NCBI GenBank assembly: GCA_028281885.1
Contig: JANQJA010000009.1
Location: forward strand, 248,001-312,000
Direction of reading: 5' to 3'
Length of the DNA stretch: 64,000 nucleotides
DNA from: Pseudomonadales bacterium
GTDB taxonomy: Bacteria > Pseudomonadota > Gammaproteobacteria > Pseudomonadales > Azotimanducaceae
The notes beneath the pieces are model-generated. The model saw only the letters and a program-made list of their open reading frames with translations. It ran no database searches and had not been told where the DNA came from. Made by a program: the position numbers and the translations under genes. Positions 37,562 to 46,368 of this stretch are shown in pieces. How positions within the stretch are numbered: the first letter of the stretch is position 1; each line of letters begins with the position of its first letter.

Positions 37562-39238
37562 TCAGTAGACTTTCCGCTCTCCGCGGGGTCGGATATTGAA
37601 GCGTCTGGCCGTCCAGTGATACTGCTCGGGTGTTTGTTCGATCAGCTTTTCCAGCTCCGCATTGACCTGTCTCAAAACGTCTTCTCCGACCTGGACCGGT
37701 GTAATCTTCAACCTGAATCCGCTGTGGTTTCGATCAGGCAAGGCAGTACCAATCGCCAGTCGTATCGATTCCTGACCGGCGATCCGCCCAATCATTGAAG
37801 TCGTCAGCGCGGGAACGCCAAAGAACTCGACAAACTCGCCGCCACGCAGGCGTGGTTGCTGGTCAGGTCGCATTGACGCGATGCCCCCGGCCCGGAGGTG
37901 TCGCACCAGTGCCGTTTCACCCTGTTCGGTCCAGGGCCGGAGTCTGATACCGCAGGCGAGCCGTTGGCGCCGGACAAGCTGATTGACTGTGGTCGAGTCG
38001 GGTGGGTAGAAGTACTCATCCAGGTTGCCCTCTGCGGCGAGATATCGGATCACCAGTTCAGGCTGTCCCAGAGCGGGAGTGAGAACCAGCGTACTGCCCA
38101 GGGTATCCGGGGCGTCGGCGTCAACAATCAGCGAATCCAGCGGTGCCTGCCAGATGTAACCCATCTCAACGTATCGCCGGAAATGTTCGATCACGGATTG
38201 CTTCACGAGAGCAGCGGGTGCTTTGGCGATTTCGCACATGCGGATGTTGATATCAGCCACCCGCGCGGGTGAACTGTTCCACTGTACCGCGACTCGGCCC
38301 GCGATGGTTCCGAGGTTGCCGAGCCAGGCCAATGGCAGATGTGGAGTTAACCGCAACCAGCTTTTGAGAAGCATTTGCCGAATTGGTGCGGGAGGCGGCG
38401 GGTAAAGCTCGGCTTCCCCGGCGGGACGTGTTCTGAAACGCTTGTAACCCCAGAGGTATTGTTCCGGTACAGATCGTACGGCGTGCTCGATTGCACTGTT
38501 CATTGACGCGATGTCTTGTGGATCGGGAACAGGTTCAAAGATCACCTTGAATCCTTGTCGCCTGGCGAGTCTCTTGCACCAGCACACGACGACCCGGGCT
38601 CCGGTTCGTTCGGCAAGCCGACTGACATGAGTGGAGGTCAGCGCTTTGATGTCAAAGAAGTCAGCGAATATGCCGTCATGAACGCCAGGCTCCTGGTCAG
38701 GCATCACGCCGATCGTGCCGCCATCTTGAAGCACGCGGAGCTGGGCTCTGAGTCCTGACTGTCCGCTGGTGACGAAACGGGTACCGGTCCGGGCGCGATA
38801 TCCCAGTAAAAGATTGTTCAGTGACGGGTGTGACAGGGGTCGGTACATGTGGATCAGGCCAAAACGTTCGCCGAGAAAGTGATTGAGCAGTTCCCAGTTG
38901 CCCAGATGCGGTAGTACCAGAATCAGTGGGCCGGATGATGCTGTGATGCGATCCATGCCTTCGACTGCGACGATGGAGCGGCGGCAGCGATCAGGGTCTG
39001 CAGCCCAGGCAAAGGGCGCCTCGCTGATCAGCTTGCCGGCTTCGGTCAGATGTCGCCGGACCAGAACACGGCGTTCGGCAACGCCGAGGGTCGGAAAGCA
39101 GAGTTCAATATTCTGGCGGGTTACCCGGCAATAGCGGTGCCGGGTCAGCCAGCCGAACCGGCCAATCAGTGCACCGATCGTCTGTAGCCACGATAGGGGT
39201 AATCGGGCCAGTAACCCGATAGTGAGGTCAGCCAGCAT
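37562..39238 (-). CDS. tandem-domain LpxL/HtrB-like acyltransferase with a degenerate second domain
   Basis: Proteins of the lipid A lauroyl/myristoyl acyltransferase family have one domain of about 300 residues; this one has two in tandem (558 residues from the chosen ATG, MLADLTIGLLARLPL). The first domain has the HX4E active site LPHLGNWELL (H111, E116), MPDQEPG at 179 and the end motif YLWGYKRFRTRP at 261. The second repeats these landmarks as TPALGQPELV, RPDQQPR at 457 and YHWTARRFNIRP at 540, but Ala389 stands where the catalytic His should be, so it is probably inactive. The N-terminal helix is a membrane anchor. The substrate may be a lipid A precursor or another lipid. An upstream frame to 39301 was not used, as it lacks family character. 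It leads an operon with pepQ and the S9 peptidase. Confidence 0.85.
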   Translation of the reverse strand: MLADLTIGLLARLPLSWLQTIGALIGRFGWLTRHRYCRVTRQNIELCFPTLGVAERRVLVRRHLTEAGKLISEAPFAWAADPDRCRRSIVAVEGMDRITASSGPLILVLPHLGNWELLNHFLGERFGLIHMYRPLSHPSLNNLLLGYRARTGTRFVTSGQSGLRAQLRVLQDGGTIGVMPDQEPGVHDGIFADFFDIKALTSTHVSRLAERTGARVVVCWCKRLARRQGFKVIFEPVPDPQDIASMNSAIEHAVRSVPEQYLWGYKRFRTRPAGEAELYPPPPAPIRQMLLKSWLRLTPHLPLAWLGNLGTIAGRVAVQWNSSPARVADINIRMCEIAKAPAALVKQSVIEHFRRYVEMGYIWQAPLDSLIVDADAPDTLGSTLVLTPALGQPELVIRYLAAEGNLDEYFYPPDSTTVNQLVRRQRLACGIRLRPWTEQGETALVRHLRAGGIASMRPDQQPRLRGGEFVEFFGVPALTTSMIGRIAGQESIRLAIGTALPDRNHSGFRLKITPVQVGEDVLRQVNAELEKLIEQTPEQYHWTARRFNIRPRGERKVY

Positions 39239-39312
39239 CGTTGTGCGGGTCCGCGGATGTTGCGTTGCGACTGACTGTTGATGATAGACTGGCTGGCGCA
39301 AATGAGGGCTAA

Positions 39313-39705
39313 ATGATGGAATTGCTGGCGATCATTACGATGTTAGCATTGGTTCAGGTCAGTGTTTTCGGAACATTGGTCGGCCTGGCTCGGGGCCGGT
39401 ATGCTGTCAAGGCTCCCGCGGTCAGCGGCAATGAGTTATTCGAGCGATATTACCGCGTTCACTACAACACCATTGAACAACTGGTGTTATTTCTGCCCTC
39501 GCTGTGGACATTCGGCTATTTCGTCGGTCAGTACTGGGCTGCGGCACTCGGTGTCGTTTATCTGGTTGGCCGCACTATTTATGCCATTTCCTATGTCCGC
39601 AATCCGGCTGGCCGCAGGTTTGGGATGCTTGTCTCAATGCTGCCATGCTGGGTGCTGGTGCTGGGTTCGTTGATCGCCGCAACCCTAAGTTTTCTTGGAG
39701 GTTGA
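39313..39705 (+). CDS. MAPEG family membrane protein
   Basis: This 130-residue protein has four predicted membrane helices and the MAPEG signature NELFERYYRVHYNTIEQLVLFLP near residues 42-64. MAPEG proteins are glutathione-dependent transferases or related membrane proteins; bacterial members are mostly uncharacterised. ATG 39313 has gaggg just upstream, and ATG 39316 follows directly. It diverges from the acyltransferase gene and stands alone before the molybdenum hydroxylase operon. Confidence 0.85.
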   Translation: MMELLAIITMLALVQVSVFGTLVGLARGRYAVKAPAVSGNELFERYYRVHYNTIEQLVLFLPSLWTFGYFVGQYWAAALGVVYLVGRTIYAISYVRNPAGRRFGMLVSMLPCWVLVLGSLIAATLSFLGG

Positions 39706-39805
39706 GCGACTTTCATCTACTGAAACCCGGTGGCATCATAAGGCGCTTATTTTTGGTCGTGGTCCTTCGTGGGCCGCGTATTCGCATTTTTATTAGGAGT
39801 ATCGA

Positions 39806-40675
39806 ATGGCCGTAGTGGAATACCAGTCGCCCACTTCTGTGGAGGAGGCGATCTCCTTCCTGACAAGTTCGCCCCATGCTGCGAAAGTATTGGCAGGTGG
39901 TACAGACTTGATCATTCAGTCAAAGGGTAAATATGACGAACCTCTGACTGTCGTTGATATCAAGGGCATTGCGTCCATGGTTGATGCGGAACTGACCGAT
40001 GATGGTCTCAAGCTGGGTCCGGCAATGAGCTGTGCCCGTTTAACTGCCCGCGACGACATCAAGGCTGTCTATCCAGGTCTGGTAGAAGCGGCTTACCTGA
40101 TCGGGTCGACCCAGGTCCAGGGAAGGGCGAGTGTCGGCGGAAATCTCTGTAATTCATCGCCGGCAGGTGATACCGGGCCCGCACTCATCGCCAATCGCGC
40201 GATCTGTGTCATTCAGGGCCCGAACGGTACACGCGAAGTACCGGTGGAAGAATTCACCACAGGCGTTGGCCAGAATGTGCTTGAGAAGGGCGATATTCTT
40301 GTCCAACTGAAGTTCCCGCGGCCTGCTGCCAGGACATCGGACGCGTATCTTCGATTTATCCCCCGTACCGAGATGGACATCGCGGTCGCGGGTGCTGGCG
40401 TGAGTATCACGCTGGATGGTGATGGCACCTGTACTGACGCCCGAGTGGGTATCGGTGCAGTGGCACCCACGGCGCTGCTGGTTGATGCCGCAGCCCAGGC
40501 GTTGATTGGTACCAAGCTGGATGATGCGGCCCTTGCAGCGGCAGCTCAGGCAGCGACGGACGCGTCCAGTCCCATCACGGACCGTCGCGGTACGATTGAA
40601 TATCGACGTCACGTGGTTGGCGTTCTGGTTAAACGTGCTGCGTTAATTGCAGCCGAGCGAGCGAAGGGAGCGTAA
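39806..40675 (+). CDS. molybdenum hydroxylase FAD-binding (medium) subunit
   Basis: This is the flavin subunit of a xanthine dehydrogenase/CO dehydrogenase-type complex, passing electrons from the iron-sulfur subunit to the acceptor. FAD-binding motifs are AKVLAGGTDLIIQSKG near 30 and STQVQGRASVGGNLCNSSPAGD near 98, both standard. The ribosome site taggag is 7 bases upstream of the ATG. Length (289) is normal. The order medium-small-large is that of cox-type operons. Confidence 0.92.
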   Translation: MAVVEYQSPTSVEEAISFLTSSPHAAKVLAGGTDLIIQSKGKYDEPLTVVDIKGIASMVDAELTDDGLKLGPAMSCARLTARDDIKAVYPGLVEAAYLIGSTQVQGRASVGGNLCNSSPAGDTGPALIANRAICVIQGPNGTREVPVEEFTTGVGQNVLEKGDILVQLKFPRPAARTSDAYLRFIPRTEMDIAVAGAGVSITLDGDGTCTDARVGIGAVAPTALLVDAAAQALIGTKLDDAALAAAAQAATDASSPITDRRGTIEYRRHVVGVLVKRAALIAAERAKGA

Positions 40676-40680
40676 GACTG

Positions 40681-41157
40681 ATGAAAACCCATGTAACAAC
40701 GACGATTAATGGCGAAGAAGTCGAATTCCTTTGTGAACCGCACGAAACCCTGCTCGATGCACTGCGAAACCATGTCGGCCTGACCGGTACCAAAGAAGGC
40801 TGCGGTTCCGGCGACTGCGGCGCCTGTTCTGTCACCGTTGATGGTGAACTGGTTTGCTCCTGTCTGGTGCTGGCGCCGGAGGCGGAAGGCAAGTCAATTG
40901 GCACTATTGAAGGCATTGCCGATCATGACAAGCTGCATGTGATCCAGGAGAAATTCCTTGAACATGCGGCGCTACAGTGCGGTATCTGCACGCCAGGGTT
41001 GATTGTTTCGACCAAGGCGCTGCTGGAAGAAAATCCAAACCCAACCGAAGAAGAAGCACGCTACTACCTGGCGGGCAACCTTTGCCGATGCACAGGTTAC
41101 GACAAAATCATTCGAGCCGTTCTCGACGCGGCGGAGACAATGAAAGGGGCTGCTTGA
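40681..41157 (+). CDS. molybdenum hydroxylase 2Fe-2S (small) subunit
   Basis: This 158-residue subunit carries two [2Fe-2S] clusters. The plant-type cluster is in GCGSGDCGACSVTVDG plus CSC near 60, and the second in LQCGICTPG and NLCRCTGYDKI near 100-140. All eight Cys are present. It lies 5 bases after the flavin subunit gene and 1 base before the large subunit gene. Confidence 0.94.
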   Translation: MKTHVTTTINGEEVEFLCEPHETLLDALRNHVGLTGTKEGCGSGDCGACSVTVDGELVCSCLVLAPEAEGKSIGTIEGIADHDKLHVIQEKFLEHAALQCGICTPGLIVSTKALLEENPNPTEEEARYYLAGNLCRCTGYDKIIRAVLDAAETMKGAA

Positions 41158-41158
41158 T

Positions 41159-43417
41159 ATGAGTGAAGCGCGAGAGTTCAAGTATGTGGGGACGAGGTCC
41201 ATCCGACCGGATGGCTTCGATAAGGTGACAGGACGAGCAAACTATGCTGCCGACCTGGACCTGCCTGGCATGATTTGGGGGCGGATTTTAAGAAGTCCGC
41301 ACGCTCACGCGCGAATTACCAGACTGGACACTACCAGGGCTGAAGCACTGCCTGGCGTCATGGGTGTTGCCACATTCAAGGACTTTCCGGCGGTTTCAAC
41401 CGAAGAGTTTCAGTCGGGTGAGGGGTCAACAGCACTCAATGATCTGGCCAGAAACATTCTGGCTGACGACAAGGTTCTGTACCATGGGCACGCAGTTTGC
41501 GCGATCGCAGCGACGTCCGAGGCACTGGCTGAACAGGCACTGGACTTGATCGATATCGAATACGATGTGCTGCCACCGGTCATGGATGTCGCTGATGCAA
41601 TGAAGGACGATGCGCCGTTGCTGCACGAGGACATGTTCACTGAAGGTCTGGAAGAGAAACCTTCGAAGCCCTCCAATATCGCGCTGCGCTTCGAACTGAA
41701 GAAAGGCGATATCGAACAGGGCTTCAAGGAAGCAGACCTGGTGATCGAGCGCGAGTTTTACACCCCAACCGTTCATCAGGGTTATATCGAACCTCACGCC
41801 TGTACCGTGCGGTACGACAATGCGGGTACTTCGATGGTTTACTGCTCGACCCAGGGACATTTCGATGTCCGGGCGGCCACGGCCAAACTGCTGGATATGG
41901 AACTTGGCAAGATCAAGGTTGTGCCAAGTGAGATCGGCGGTGGCTTTGGTGGCAAAACCACGATCTATCTTGAGCCGGTGGCGATGATCTTGTCGCAGAA
42001 ATCCGGGCGCCCGGTGAAGATGGTCATGGACCGGGATGAAGTGTTCATGGCATCAGGTCCCGGATCAGCAACCCGAAACTGGGTCAAGATCGGCGCCAAG
42101 AAAGACGGCACCCTGGTCGCAATGCAGGCGCGTCTCTGTTACGAGGCCGGCGCATTTCCAGGCTCGCCGATGCGGCCGGGTGTGATGACCGTGTTCACGC
42201 CTTACGACATCGAAAATGCTTTTGTTGAAGGCTACGACGTGGTGGTTAACAAACCCAAGGTGGCCGCCTATAGAGCACCGGGGGCGCCGCAATCCGAGTT
42301 TGCCTGCGAGATGCTGATCAACGAGATTGCGCGGGAACTGGATATGGATCCGATTGACCTGCGTCTCAAGAACGCGGCCAGGGAAGGAACCCAGACGTTG
42401 TATGGCCCGAAGCTTAAAAAAGTTGGTCTCGTCGAATGCCTGGAGGCCGTCAAGGCATCCGATCATTATCGGAGCGCGCTGAAAGAAAACCAGGGACGGG
42501 GTGTGGCTGCCGGCTTCTGGTTCAATATTGGTGGACCGTCGAGCGTGTCGATCAATATGAACCCCGACGGAACGGCGATTCTCATCGAAGGCAATCCCGA
42601 TATTGGCGGATCGCGCGCCTCAATGCAGTTGATGGCAGCAGAGACCCTGCAGTTGCCTCTCGATGATGTAAAGCCATTGGTGGGAGACACTGACGTTCTG
42701 GCCTACAGTGGTGCCACCGGCGGCAGCCGGACGACGTTTGCTACCGGGATGGCGACGATTCAGGCAGCTGAAGATATTGTTCGCCAGTTCAAAGAACGGG
42801 CTGCCTCGACCTGGAATGTCACGCCCGAACAGGTTGAATACGCCAACGGCACGGTCACCAATACGGCAGGTGACGACAGTATGACGGTGGCTGAGATATG
42901 TGCTGGTGCAGATCGCACCGGTGGTCATATTTCCGGGCGCGGCAATATCAACGCGCGAGGTGCGGGTCCCAGCTTTGCCGTTCACCTGGCGGATGTGGAA
43001 TGTGACGCTGAAACAGGCCGCTGCTGGGTAGTTCGCTATACCGCATGTCAGGATGCCGGCAAGGCGATCCACCCCAGTTACGTTGAAGGTCAGTATCAGG
43101 GCGGAGCGGCCCAGGGAATTGGCTGGGCACTGAATGAAGAGTACATCTACAACGAAGACGGACGACTTGAGAATCCCGGTTTCCTCGATTACCGGATTCC
43201 GCTCGCGTCAGATCTGCCCATGATCGAAACGATTATTGTCGAAGTGCCTAACGACTTCCATCCGTTCGGCGTTCGCGGCGTGGGTGAGAGTGGGATCATT
43301 CCACCGCTGGCTGCAGTTGGTGACGCCGTCGCCGGAGCGGCAAAGATCAATGTGACTGAGCTGCCGCTTTCGCCCCCGCGTGTGTTGAAAGCAATCGCCG
43401 AAGGGGCAAGCGCCTGA
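41159..43417 (+). CDS. molybdenum hydroxylase large (molybdopterin-binding) subunit
   Basis: This 752-residue catalytic subunit holds the molybdopterin cofactor. Family landmarks are GRANYAADLDLPGMIWGRILRS near 25, IGGGFGGKTTIYLEP near 260, and the base Glu in GVRGVGESGIIPPLAA near 710. At the loop that marks form I CO dehydrogenase (AYRCSFR) or form II (AYRGAGR) it has AYRAPGAPQSEF, so it is not form I CO dehydrogenase; aromatic, aldehyde or N-heterocycle hydroxylation is more likely. The substrate cannot be told from sequence. A maturation protein (XdhC/CoxF) is not in the window, but a MoaD-like gene follows. Confidence 0.92.
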   Translation: MSEAREFKYVGTRSIRPDGFDKVTGRANYAADLDLPGMIWGRILRSPHAHARITRLDTTRAEALPGVMGVATFKDFPAVSTEEFQSGEGSTALNDLARNILADDKVLYHGHAVCAIAATSEALAEQALDLIDIEYDVLPPVMDVADAMKDDAPLLHEDMFTEGLEEKPSKPSNIALRFELKKGDIEQGFKEADLVIEREFYTPTVHQGYIEPHACTVRYDNAGTSMVYCSTQGHFDVRAATAKLLDMELGKIKVVPSEIGGGFGGKTTIYLEPVAMILSQKSGRPVKMVMDRDEVFMASGPGSATRNWVKIGAKKDGTLVAMQARLCYEAGAFPGSPMRPGVMTVFTPYDIENAFVEGYDVVVNKPKVAAYRAPGAPQSEFACEMLINEIARELDMDPIDLRLKNAAREGTQTLYGPKLKKVGLVECLEAVKASDHYRSALKENQGRGVAAGFWFNIGGPSSVSINMNPDGTAILIEGNPDIGGSRASMQLMAAETLQLPLDDVKPLVGDTDVLAYSGATGGSRTTFATGMATIQAAEDIVRQFKERAASTWNVTPEQVEYANGTVTNTAGDDSMTVAEICAGADRTGGHISGRGNINARGAGPSFAVHLADVECDAETGRCWVVRYTACQDAGKAIHPSYVEGQYQGGAAQGIGWALNEEYIYNEDGRLENPGFLDYRIPLASDLPMIETIIVEVPNDFHPFGVRGVGESGIIPPLAAVGDAVAGAAKINVTELPLSPPRVLKAIAEGASA

Positions 43418-43423
43418 TTTTCA

Positions 43424-43666
43424 ATGGCTACCGTGATCTTCTCCAGTGAGCTGCAACGGATCACTGGAGAAGAAAAGACAACCGTCGACGCGAAGAGCTA
43501 CCGCGAGTTGATTGACAGCCTCACGAGTCATTACGCGAAGCTTGACGCTGATACATTGATGGCGATGGCGGTTGCGATTGACGGCGAGATTATTCATGAC
43601 CCGCTACTTGAATCGGTTGACCCGAACAGCGAGGTCCATTTTCTATATCGAATTTCAGGCGGCTAA
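43424..43666 (+). CDS. MoaD/ThiS-like sulfur-carrier protein
   Basis: This 80-residue protein has the ubiquitin-like fold pattern of MoaD and ends in RISGG. A C-terminal diglycine is required in MoaD/ThiS proteins, because it becomes a thiocarboxylate that gives sulfur to the molybdopterin. It follows the molybdenum hydroxylase large subunit by 6 bases, so it is co-transcribed with it. It may supply cofactor sulfur to this complex or serve as a second MoaD. The gene's end overlaps convergent galE by four bases. Confidence 0.8.
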   Translation: MATVIFSSELQRITGEEKTTVDAKSYRELIDSLTSHYAKLDADTLMAMAVAIDGEIIHDPLLESVDPNSEVHFLYRISGG

Positions 43667-44676
43667 CGATAGCCGTTCGGATTCTTTTGCTGCCAGCGCC
43701 ACGCATCACGGCAGATATCTTCCAGTGTTTTTTCTGCCTGCCATCCCAGTTCGCTTGCGGCGAGCCCCGGGTCTGTAAAGCTTGTCGGCACATCGCCGGG
43801 CCGGCGGGGACCCGTTTGTTTCGGCAACGTGATCTGATTGGCCTCTTCGAAGGTGTGAATCACCTCCTTGACGGATGAGCCGCGACCGGTCCCCAGATTA
43901 AAGGTCCAAAGACCCGCCCGGTTTTCAATGTAGCGCAGGGCAGCAAGGTGACCGCCGGCCAGGTCCACAACATGGATATAGTCGCGAATGCAGGTGCCAT
44001 CGGGAGTAGGGTAGTCATCCCCATTGATGGTGAGTTCAGTTCGGGTACCGACGGCAACCTGGGTGACGAAAGGCATCAGGTTATTCGGAATACCGGCCGG
44101 ATCCTCACCGATCTCTCCGCTTGGATGGGCGCCGGCAGGATTGAAGTACCGCAATCTCACGATGCCCAGAAAACTGTGGGCGCTGGCGACGTCTTCGAGA
44201 ACCCGTTCTATCATCAGCTTGGTACGACCGTAGGGGCTCGCCGCATCAGTCAGCGGTGTGTTTTCTGTGATCGGTGAGATGGCGTCCTTACCATAAACTG
44301 TCGCGGAGGAACTGAAGACCAGCCTTGGCACCTCTGTGCGAATCATCTGGCGCAGCAGATTGAACGTGCAGCCCAGGTTGGTTTCGTAATAGCGAAGCGG
44401 GTCTGTCACAGACTCGCCGACTGCCTTGAGTCCGGCGAAGTGGACAACTGCATCGAATCTCGATTCGTTAAACAGTGCGGTCAGGCCGGCGTCATCCATC
44501 AAATCGAGCTCGACCAGCGAGATGGCTCTTCCGGATAGCTTTTCCGCCCGCTTCACCGCCTCAGGGGAACTGTTGGAAAAATTGTCGACGATAGTCACGT
44601 CATGGCCATTGGCAACTAATTCAACAGCGGTATGAATACCGACGTATCCGGCGCCCCCTGTCAGCAATGCGTGCAT
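43663..44676 (-). CDS. galE: UDP-glucose 4-epimerase
   Basis: GalE interconverts UDP-glucose and UDP-galactose with bound NAD, feeding surface polysaccharides. The Rossmann start is ALLTGGAGYVGIHTAVEL, the catalytic Tyr-Lys pair is in ASPYGRTKLMIERVL, and DYIHVVDLAGGHLAAL and PRRPGDVP are typical. The ATG at 44676 gives 337 residues, like E. coli GalE (338); an upstream in-frame extension to 44736 lies inside the HAD gene and is rejected. It follows the HAD gene by one base. Confidence 0.95.
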   Translation of the reverse strand: MHALLTGGAGYVGIHTAVELVANGHDVTIVDNFSNSSPEAVKRAEKLSGRAISLVELDLMDDAGLTALFNESRFDAVVHFAGLKAVGESVTDPLRYYETNLGCTFNLLRQMIRTEVPRLVFSSSATVYGKDAISPITENTPLTDAASPYGRTKLMIERVLEDVASAHSFLGIVRLRYFNPAGAHPSGEIGEDPAGIPNNLMPFVTQVAVGTRTELTINGDDYPTPDGTCIRDYIHVVDLAGGHLAALRYIENRAGLWTFNLGTGRGSSVKEVIHTFEEANQITLPKQTGPRRPGDVPTSFTDPGLAASELGWQAEKTLEDICRDAWRWQQKNPNGYR

Positions 44677-44677
44677 A

Positions 44678-45304
44678 TCAGCGCAGTACCATATCGAGAT
44701 GTGATTCCAGCTCCGCCAGCGCCTGATCCGGTTCAACGACCTTGATGGTTGTCATGCCAAGTTGTCGGGCGGGTTTGAGATTTACTCCCAGATCGTCGAG
44801 AAAAATGGCCTCCTGAGGGCTCACGTTGATCTCACGACAGGCAATCTTGTAGATCTCGGGATTCGGCTTGCGAATGCCAACTTTGCTGGATTCGATAACT
44901 ACATCGAACAACGCCATCACCTGTGCCGCAGGTGATGGCTTGTTCTCTGCATGTTCTTTTCTGCGCATGTTGTTGGTGATACAACCGATGCGAAACCTTT
45001 CCCTGATCCGCCGGAGGGCCTCCACCATCTCTTCGCGAATGGATCCTCCGAGCAGTTCCAGCACGTCACGGCCGGGGATTTCATGTCCCTGGGATCGGGA
45101 CTCTTCGGCAAACAGGCGATCGAACTCTTCGCGACTGATTCGACTGCTTTCGAGTTGCGCCCAGGCATTGTTTTCGTGGTTGGTCGCATTGATCGAGCGA
45201 ATGAATCCGACGGGAAGACCCCGCGCCAGTTCGTATTCGCGAAACGCGTCAAAAGGACTGGAGCTAATGACGCCACCGAAATCCCAGAGAACTGCTTTAA
45301 ACAT
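44678..45304 (-). CDS. HAD-superfamily hydrolase (subfamily IA)
   Basis: This 208-residue phosphatase-like protein shows the HAD motifs VLWDFGGVI (the first nucleophile Asp), a central motif with ITNNMRR, and KPNPEIY followed by IFLDDLGVNLKPARQLG. The cap domain and the ENNAWAQLESSRISREEFD stretch resemble the phosphatase part of epoxide hydrolase 2 and ACAD10-like proteins. The substrate is unknown. It lies between lpxA and galE on one transcript (3-base and 1-base gaps). Confidence 0.88.
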   Translation of the reverse strand: MFKAVLWDFGGVISSSPFDAFREYELARGLPVGFIRSINATNHENNAWAQLESSRISREEFDRLFAEESRSQGHEIPGRDVLELLGGSIREEMVEALRRIRERFRIGCITNNMRRKEHAENKPSPAAQVMALFDVVIESSKVGIRKPNPEIYKIACREINVSPQEAIFLDDLGVNLKPARQLGMTTIKVVEPDQALAELESHLDMVLR

Positions 45305-45307
45305 CGA

Positions 45308-46120
45308 CTACTCGCTGACGTTGATCTCGAACATCGCCGAATCCGGTCGGGCCAGACCTCGCTGGGATGAATTGATTGCGTCGATCATTAGCTGAATGTT
45401 GGCAGATTTCCTGAACTCTTCCTGCACCTGCTTCACGGCCTCTTCAAGCCGGAGTTCCCGCATGAACAATATGCGGAAAGCCTTGCGGACCTCAGCGATC
45501 TCTTCGCTGGAATAACCGGCGCGCTCCATGCCGACCTTGTTGATGACCCGCATATGGGCCGGAAAACCCTCGGCGATCGTAAACGGCAGGACGTCCTGGA
45601 TGACCCGGCACATCCCCCCAACCATGGCAGCCCTGCCGACGTGGCAGAACTGGTGAATCGCAGAGAGTCCACCGATATTGGCATGGTCGCCAATAATCAC
45701 ATGGCCGCCCAGGGTCGCGGCGTGAGACATCACGACATGGTTGCCCACCTGGCAGTTGTGGGCGACATGTGACTGTGCCAGCAACGTGCAGTCATCACCA
45801 ACAGAGGTGAGCGATCCTTCTTCCGTGCCACTGTGAATGCTGACGAACTCTCGAATCGTGCTGCGGTCACCAATTTTGGTGTAGGTGACGGTACCGGACA
45901 CATATTTCTGATCCTGGGATTGAATACCGAGCGTAACGAATGGAAAAACCTGACACTCTTCTCCGAGCGTGGTGTGTCCTTCGACAACAATGTTCGACTG
46001 CAGGACTGAATTGGCGCCGATTCTGACATTGGGGCCGACGCGACAGAATGGGCCAATGGTGCAGTTGTCACCAACTTCGGCTTTGGGGTCCACGACCGCG
46101 TGTTTGTCCACCTGAATCAT
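45308..46120 (-). CDS. lpxA: acyl-ACP:UDP-N-acetylglucosamine O-acyltransferase
   Basis: LpxA adds 3-hydroxyacyl from ACP to UDP-GlcNAc, the first step of lipid A synthesis. The protein is a left-handed beta-helix with many hexapeptides (NVRIGANSVLQSNIVVEGHT), His121 in SHVAHNCQVGN at the place of the catalytic His125, and the LpxA-specific AIHQFCHVGRAAMVGG and C-terminal helical domain (AFRILFMRELRLEEAVKQVQ). The length of 270 is near E. coli LpxA (262). Normally lpxA lies with lpxD, fabZ and lpxB; here it leads a HAD-galE operon, so it may be a second copy or a relocated gene. It diverges from fabA. Confidence 0.93.
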   Translation of the reverse strand: MIQVDKHAVVDPKAEVGDNCTIGPFCRVGPNVRIGANSVLQSNIVVEGHTTLGEECQVFPFVTLGIQSQDQKYVSGTVTYTKIGDRSTIREFVSIHSGTEEGSLTSVGDDCTLLAQSHVAHNCQVGNHVVMSHAATLGGHVIIGDHANIGGLSAIHQFCHVGRAAMVGGMCRVIQDVLPFTIAEGFPAHMRVINKVGMERAGYSSEEIAEVRKAFRILFMRELRLEEAVKQVQEEFRKSANIQLMIDAINSSQRGLARPDSAMFEINVSE

Positions 46121-46286
46121 CGTGGCTCTCCGGTGATGCTGTTAATTGAAAATTCGACAGATCGCCGCCAGATGTGGTTTGGCGACTGTCCCCTGCTAAC
46201 GATGACACCTTGTCTACTGTCTTGCGCAGAATGCTGAAACTGGTGGTTTTCCCGATTTCGGACACGGTGTTCTTATTGATGTTCAA

Positions 46287-46295
46287 TGATATAAT
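46287..46295 (+). promoter_or_regulatory. fabA: extended -10 promoter of fabA
   Basis: The sequence TGATATAAT is a perfect extended -10 element (TGnTATAAT). Transcription would begin near 46302 and leave a 5' leader of about 67 bases before fabA. No good -35 hexamer lies at the proper distance. FadR or FabR sites are known at fabA in relatives, but I cannot assign one here. Confidence 0.55.
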
Positions 46296-46368
46296 TTCAG
46301 CCTTCTGATTGCATGGTTTTGATGCCTGAAATGGCACTGACCGCCAACTCCGCGATACCGGATTTCTT

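Noticed and set aside
41159-43417. Aerobic CO dehydrogenase (coxL)
   Set aside because: The operon order fits, but the active-site loop is AYRAPGAPQ, not the AYRCSFR needed for form I CO dehydrogenase.
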